DNA from: Sphingomonas sp. HF-S4
GTDB lineage: Bacteria; Pseudomonadota; Alphaproteobacteria; Sphingomonadales; Sphingomonadaceae
NCBI RefSeq assembly: GCF_032911445.1
Contig: NZ_JAWJEJ010000001.1
Span: forward strand, 2,976,001-3,040,000
DNA length: 64,000 nucleotides
Direction: 5' to 3'
The notes beneath the pieces are model-generated. The model saw only the letters and a program-made list of their open reading frames with translations, was not told the DNA's origin and searched no databases. Positions 61,283 through 64,000 of this stretch are shown here, piece by piece. The position numbers were made by a program, and so were the translations under genes. Positions within the stretch are counted from its first letter, which is position 1, and each line of letters begins with the position of its first letter.

Positions 61283-62398
61283 TCATGCCTTGGCGAGCTT
61301 CACGGCCCTGCCCTCGCGCGCCGAGCGATAGATCGCCTCGATCAGCCGCATGTCGCGCAGGCCCTCTTCGCCGGCAACGATCGGCTCGCGCCCGGTGAGC
61401 ACGCATTCGGCCATGTGATCGAGCTGCCCGACGAACTGGTTCTTGGCCGGTACGGGCAGCGTCACCTGCTCGGTCTTGCCCTTGGTCCGCGTCCACATCT
61501 GCTGGCCTTCATAGGCGGTGGCGGGTTCGAGCCCCACCCAGCCTTCGGTGCCGGTGACGCGATAGGCATTGTGGTTCGAGCTGTAGCTCGACACGCAGGC
61601 GGCGAGCGCACCCGAGGGGAAGCGCATCTGCCAGTCGATCCGATCCTCGACCGTGCGGAAGCGCGGGTCGGCCTTGCCGGTCGATTCCATCGCGCTGACT
61701 TCGATCGGCTCCTCGCCCGCCAAATAGCGCGCGGCGTTGAGGCTGTAGATGCCGATGTCCATCATCGATCCACCGCCCGACAGCGGCCGATCGAGCCGCC
61801 ACTGGTTGGGCGAAATGGTAAAGCCGTGCTCGGAGGTGATCAGCCGCGGCTTGCCGACGAAGCCGCTGCGCACGAGCTCGATCGCCCGGAGATTGTGCGC
61901 CTGGAAGCGCGAGCGATAGCCGATCATCAGCTTCTTGCCGGCCTTCTTCGCCGCGGCGATCATCGCCTGGCATTCGGCGACCGAGACCGCCATCGGCTTC
62001 TCGCACAGCACGTGCTTGCCCGCCTGGCTGGCGCGGATCGAATATTCGGCGTGGAGCGCATTGGGCAGCACGACATAGACGATGTCGATGTCGGGATTGT
62101 CGCGGATGCGGTCGTATTCGGCGTAGCTGTAGCGGTGCGTCTTGGGGATGCCGTATTCGCTGCCGAAGCGCTCGAGCTTCTCGGGCGTGCCGCTGACCAG
62201 GGCGACAAGCTTGGCGTGCTCGCACTCCTTGAGCCGCGGCATGATCTGGCGCGTGGCATAGCTGCCAAGCCCGACGATCGCATAGCCGAGCTTCCGCTTC
62301 GGCGGCTCCTGCGCCCAGCCGCACGCCGGCAGGCTCGCCGCCAACATTGCCGCACCCGAACCGGCGAGCATCTCGCGGCGGCTCTGTCCGTTGCCCAT
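61283..62398 (-). CDS. Tat-exported Gfo/Idh/MocA oxidoreductase (GFOR-like)
   Basis: 371 aa NAD(P)-dependent sugar oxidoreductase. Twin-arginine signal SRREMLAGSGAAMLAASL, Rossmann motif AIVGLGSYATRQI (residues 41-53), catalytic-region HVLCEKPMAVS (Lys134) and the C-terminal GFOR domain with YRSRFQAHNLRAIELV and GGSMMDIGIYSLNAARYL. This matches periplasmic glucose-fructose oxidoreductases, which keep their cofactor tightly bound. AGAGG precedes the ATG at 62398. The substrate is inferred. Confidence 0.9.
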   Translation of the reverse strand: MGNGQSRREMLAGSGAAMLAASLPACGWAQEPPKRKLGYAIVGLGSYATRQIMPRLKECEHAKLVALVSGTPEKLERFGSEYGIPKTHRYSYAEYDRIRDNPDIDIVYVVLPNALHAEYSIRASQAGKHVLCEKPMAVSVAECQAMIAAAKKAGKKLMIGYRSRFQAHNLRAIELVRSGFVGKPRLITSEHGFTISPNQWRLDRPLSGGGSMMDIGIYSLNAARYLAGEEPIEVSAMESTGKADPRFRTVEDRIDWQMRFPSGALAACVSSYSSNHNAYRVTGTEGWVGLEPATAYEGQQMWTRTKGKTEQVTLPVPAKNQFVGQLDHMAECVLTGREPIVAGEEGLRDMRLIEAIYRSAREGRAVKLAKA

Positions 62399-62468
62399 CT
62401 TGCCTCTCCTCTTTGGCCTTGGGCTATCATGCGGGCGCGGGCCCGCGGAAGCCCCTGATGGTCGTAGC

Positions 62469-63800
62469 TCAGATCGGCAGGGTGATCGTCGCGAGAATTC
62501 CGCCCTCGGCGCGATTGACGAGCTGGACGTCGCCGCCGTGCGCGCGCGCCACCGCCCGCGCGCTGGGCAGGCCGAGGCCGATCCCGCCCGTATCGCGATT
62601 GCGCGAACGCTCCGCGCGGAAGAACGGTTCGAAGACATGGTCGAGGTCGGCGGGCGCGATGCCGGGCCCCGAATCGCGCACTTCGAGCACGGCATCGCCG
62701 TCGATTTGCGCGAGCGACACCTCGGCCCCGCCGGCATATTTGACGGCGTTCATCACCAGGTTGCTGACCATCGCCTTGACCGCGGCGGGGTTGGCATTGA
62801 GCACCACCGGCTCGCCGGGCGCGAGCGTTACCGCCTCGCCGCGATCGGCCAGGTCGTCGACCACGGTCTCGGCGAGCGAGCGCAAATCGAGCGCGCGACG
62901 CACCGGGGAATCGTTGGTCTCGCGGACATAAGCGAGCGCAGTCGATACCAGTCCCTGCATGTCGCGGATATCCCCCTCGCACGCCTGGCGCAGCGCATCG
63001 GGCGCCTCCTCGAGCCGCAGCCCGAGCCGCATCAGCGGGGTACGCAGGTCGTGCGCGACCGCGCTGATCACGGTGGTGCGATCGTCGACATATCGATTCA
63101 GGCGCGCCTGCATCGTGTTGAATGCGGCGGCGGCCTCGGCGATCTCGCTCGGCCCTTCATATTGAAGCGGCGGCGCGCGCGGATCGCGGCCGAGTCGCTC
63201 GGCGGCGGCAGCGAAGCCGCGGATCGGCTTGGAGAAGCGGTGCGCCATCGCCCAGGCGAACGGCGCGACGGCCACCGCCGAGCAGATCAGCCAGAGCAGC
63301 ACGAACCAGCGCCACGGCTCGAACCCGGCGACGGGCTCGACGCGAAGCCATTGGCCGTCGGGCTGGCGCCATGCCGCAGAGAATTCGCCCGAGATGACGA
63401 CGTCGCGTGCGACCGCTGGACTGACCGGCGCCGGCCGCGGCGCCGAGCCCCGCTCATAGATGCGCTCGCGCTGCAGGAACGGCGTGGGGAAGCTGATTTC
63501 CACCATTTGCGCCGGCGTGCCGAGCGCGGTCGCCAGCGCCGCGGCGATACGTTCGCCGCGCGGGTTCCACGGCGGCGAATGCACTTTCGCGACGCGCGCG
63601 ACTTCCAGCTCGCCGGCTGAATCCCGGCCCTCGCGCAACGTCTGCACGATCTGGCCGACGGTATAGACCTTGGCAGTGGGCGCCTGGACCGCGATCAGCA
63701 GCCCGAGGTTGAGCAGCTGGACCACCGCGACGCAGACCAGCATCAGCACGAAGATGCGCGGGAACAGCGGCCAGCGTGCCGCGCCCCCGGCATCCCTCAT
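62469..63800 (-). CDS. sensor histidine kinase (EnvZ-like)
   Basis: 443 aa membrane sensor. Helices at residues 14-38 and 165-187 flank a periplasmic domain of about 125 residues. HAMP follows (FSKPIRGFAAAAERL), then the phospho-acceptor SAVAHDLRTPLMRLG (His250) and the ATPase domain with N box NLVMNAVKYAGG, DSGPGIAPADL and GGIGLGLPSAR. It overlaps the response-regulator gene by 4 bases. Signal unknown; the gene could control the sugar-enzyme pair downstream. Confidence 0.94.
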   Translation of the reverse strand: MRDAGGAARWPLFPRIFVLMLVCVAVVQLLNLGLLIAVQAPTAKVYTVGQIVQTLREGRDSAGELEVARVAKVHSPPWNPRGERIAAALATALGTPAQMVEISFPTPFLQRERIYERGSAPRPAPVSPAVARDVVISGEFSAAWRQPDGQWLRVEPVAGFEPWRWFVLLWLICSAVAVAPFAWAMAHRFSKPIRGFAAAAERLGRDPRAPPLQYEGPSEIAEAAAAFNTMQARLNRYVDDRTTVISAVAHDLRTPLMRLGLRLEEAPDALRQACEGDIRDMQGLVSTALAYVRETNDSPVRRALDLRSLAETVVDDLADRGEAVTLAPGEPVVLNANPAAVKAMVSNLVMNAVKYAGGAEVSLAQIDGDAVLEVRDSGPGIAPADLDHVFEPFFRAERSRNRDTGGIGLGLPSARAVARAHGGDVQLVNRAEGGILATITLPI

Positions 63801-64000
63801 GCGCGAACGACTCGCGGCACGAACAGATAGCCTTCGTTGCGCACGGTGCGGATGATGTCGTCGCCGCCCGCGCGCAGCTTCCGCCGCAGCCGGCTGACCT
63901 GTACGTCGATCGCGCGGTCATAGGCGTCGGTATCGGGGCCGCGCGCCGCCTGGAGCAGCGCCTCGCGGGAGAGCACGCGGCGCGGGCGCTCGATGAACAC
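63797..64000 (-). CDS. OmpR-family response regulator, N-terminus outside the window
   Basis: The last 67 codons of a winged-helix response regulator: RVLSREALLQAARG, AIDVQVSRLRRKL (recognition helix) and IRTVRNEGYLFVPRV. The receiver domain lies beyond position 64000. Partner of the overlapping histidine kinase. Confidence 0.93.
   Translation of the reverse strand: MFIERPRRVLSREALLQAARGPDTDAYDRAIDVQVSRLRRKLRAGGDDIIRTVRNEGYLFVPRVVRA

Noticed and set aside
1..64000. tRNA, rRNA, CRISPR arrays, transposases, prophage genes
   Set aside because: No tRNA-like cloverleafs, direct-repeat arrays or mobile-element proteins were recognised in the intergenic or coding sequence.

Overview
The window is a stretch of chromosome from a GC-rich alphaproteobacterium, most likely a Sphingomonas-like member of the Sphingomonadales. 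The indications are the ruvCAB / ybgC-tolQRAB-pal block with GapR and YebC upstream, the alphaproteobacterial form of L36, a DUF2093 protein, two large TonB-dependent receptors, two exported Tat-type sugar enzymes resembling the Zymomonas glucose-fructose oxidoreductase route, and the short GC-rich palindromic repeats between genes. I saw no rRNA, tRNA, CRISPR array, insertion sequence or prophage. Coding density is high, and many neighbours overlap by ATGA.

Layout. 1-2.8 kb: end of an S1/P1 nuclease, two small membrane proteins, and an SPFH / ribbon-helix-helix / zinc-ribbon trio. 2.8-10.5 kb (minus strand): ybgC-tolQ-tolR-tolA-tolB-pal (cell envelope) preceded by ruvA-GFA-ruvB, with ruvC separated by an opposite-strand membrane gene. 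10.6-15.4 kb: yebC, a YbjQ-type protein, gapR, an exported amidohydrolase, DUF1244 and divergent pyk. 15.4-22 kb: small hypotheticals, a HAD hydrolase, rpmJ, a DUF4136 / M14 carboxypeptidase / acetyltransferase operon, a CPA1 antiporter and a dienelactone hydrolase. 22-29.7 kb: gpmA, purE-purK and two large exported metallopeptidases (M16, M28). 29.7-31.4 kb: an isolated DUF4157 (eCIS-core-like) protein with an unrecognised C-terminal part and a membrane tail. 31.4-42 kb: clpB, a TonB receptor with a 2OG-Fe(II) oxygenase, an M23 peptidase, and xseA/purD sharing one CATG start site. 42-49.8 kb: zinc-ribbon and membrane proteins, a TetR regulator, two secreted proteins, a siderophore-type TonB receptor with a Fur-like box, an HD-GYP c-di-GMP phosphodiesterase and an adenosine kinase. 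49.9-58 kb: an EI24 protein, queG, a NatA/NatB-like ABC exporter, a cytochrome P450, a manganese riboswitch with mntP, an exported MsrB and a CHAP hydrolase. 58-64 kb: an extensin-like peptidase, a NUDIX hydrolase, a Tat-exported gluconolactonase and Gfo/Idh oxidoreductase, and a two-component system running off the end.

Most genes are housekeeping. The parts that look unusual are the DUF4157 protein, the inverted-repeat elements next to ruvA and at 45.1 kb, the yybP-ykoY-like leader of mntP, the repeat elements bracketing mntP-msrB, and repeats that supply the C-terminal codons of two genes. Functions are assigned by recognising protein families by eye; nothing was searched against a database.
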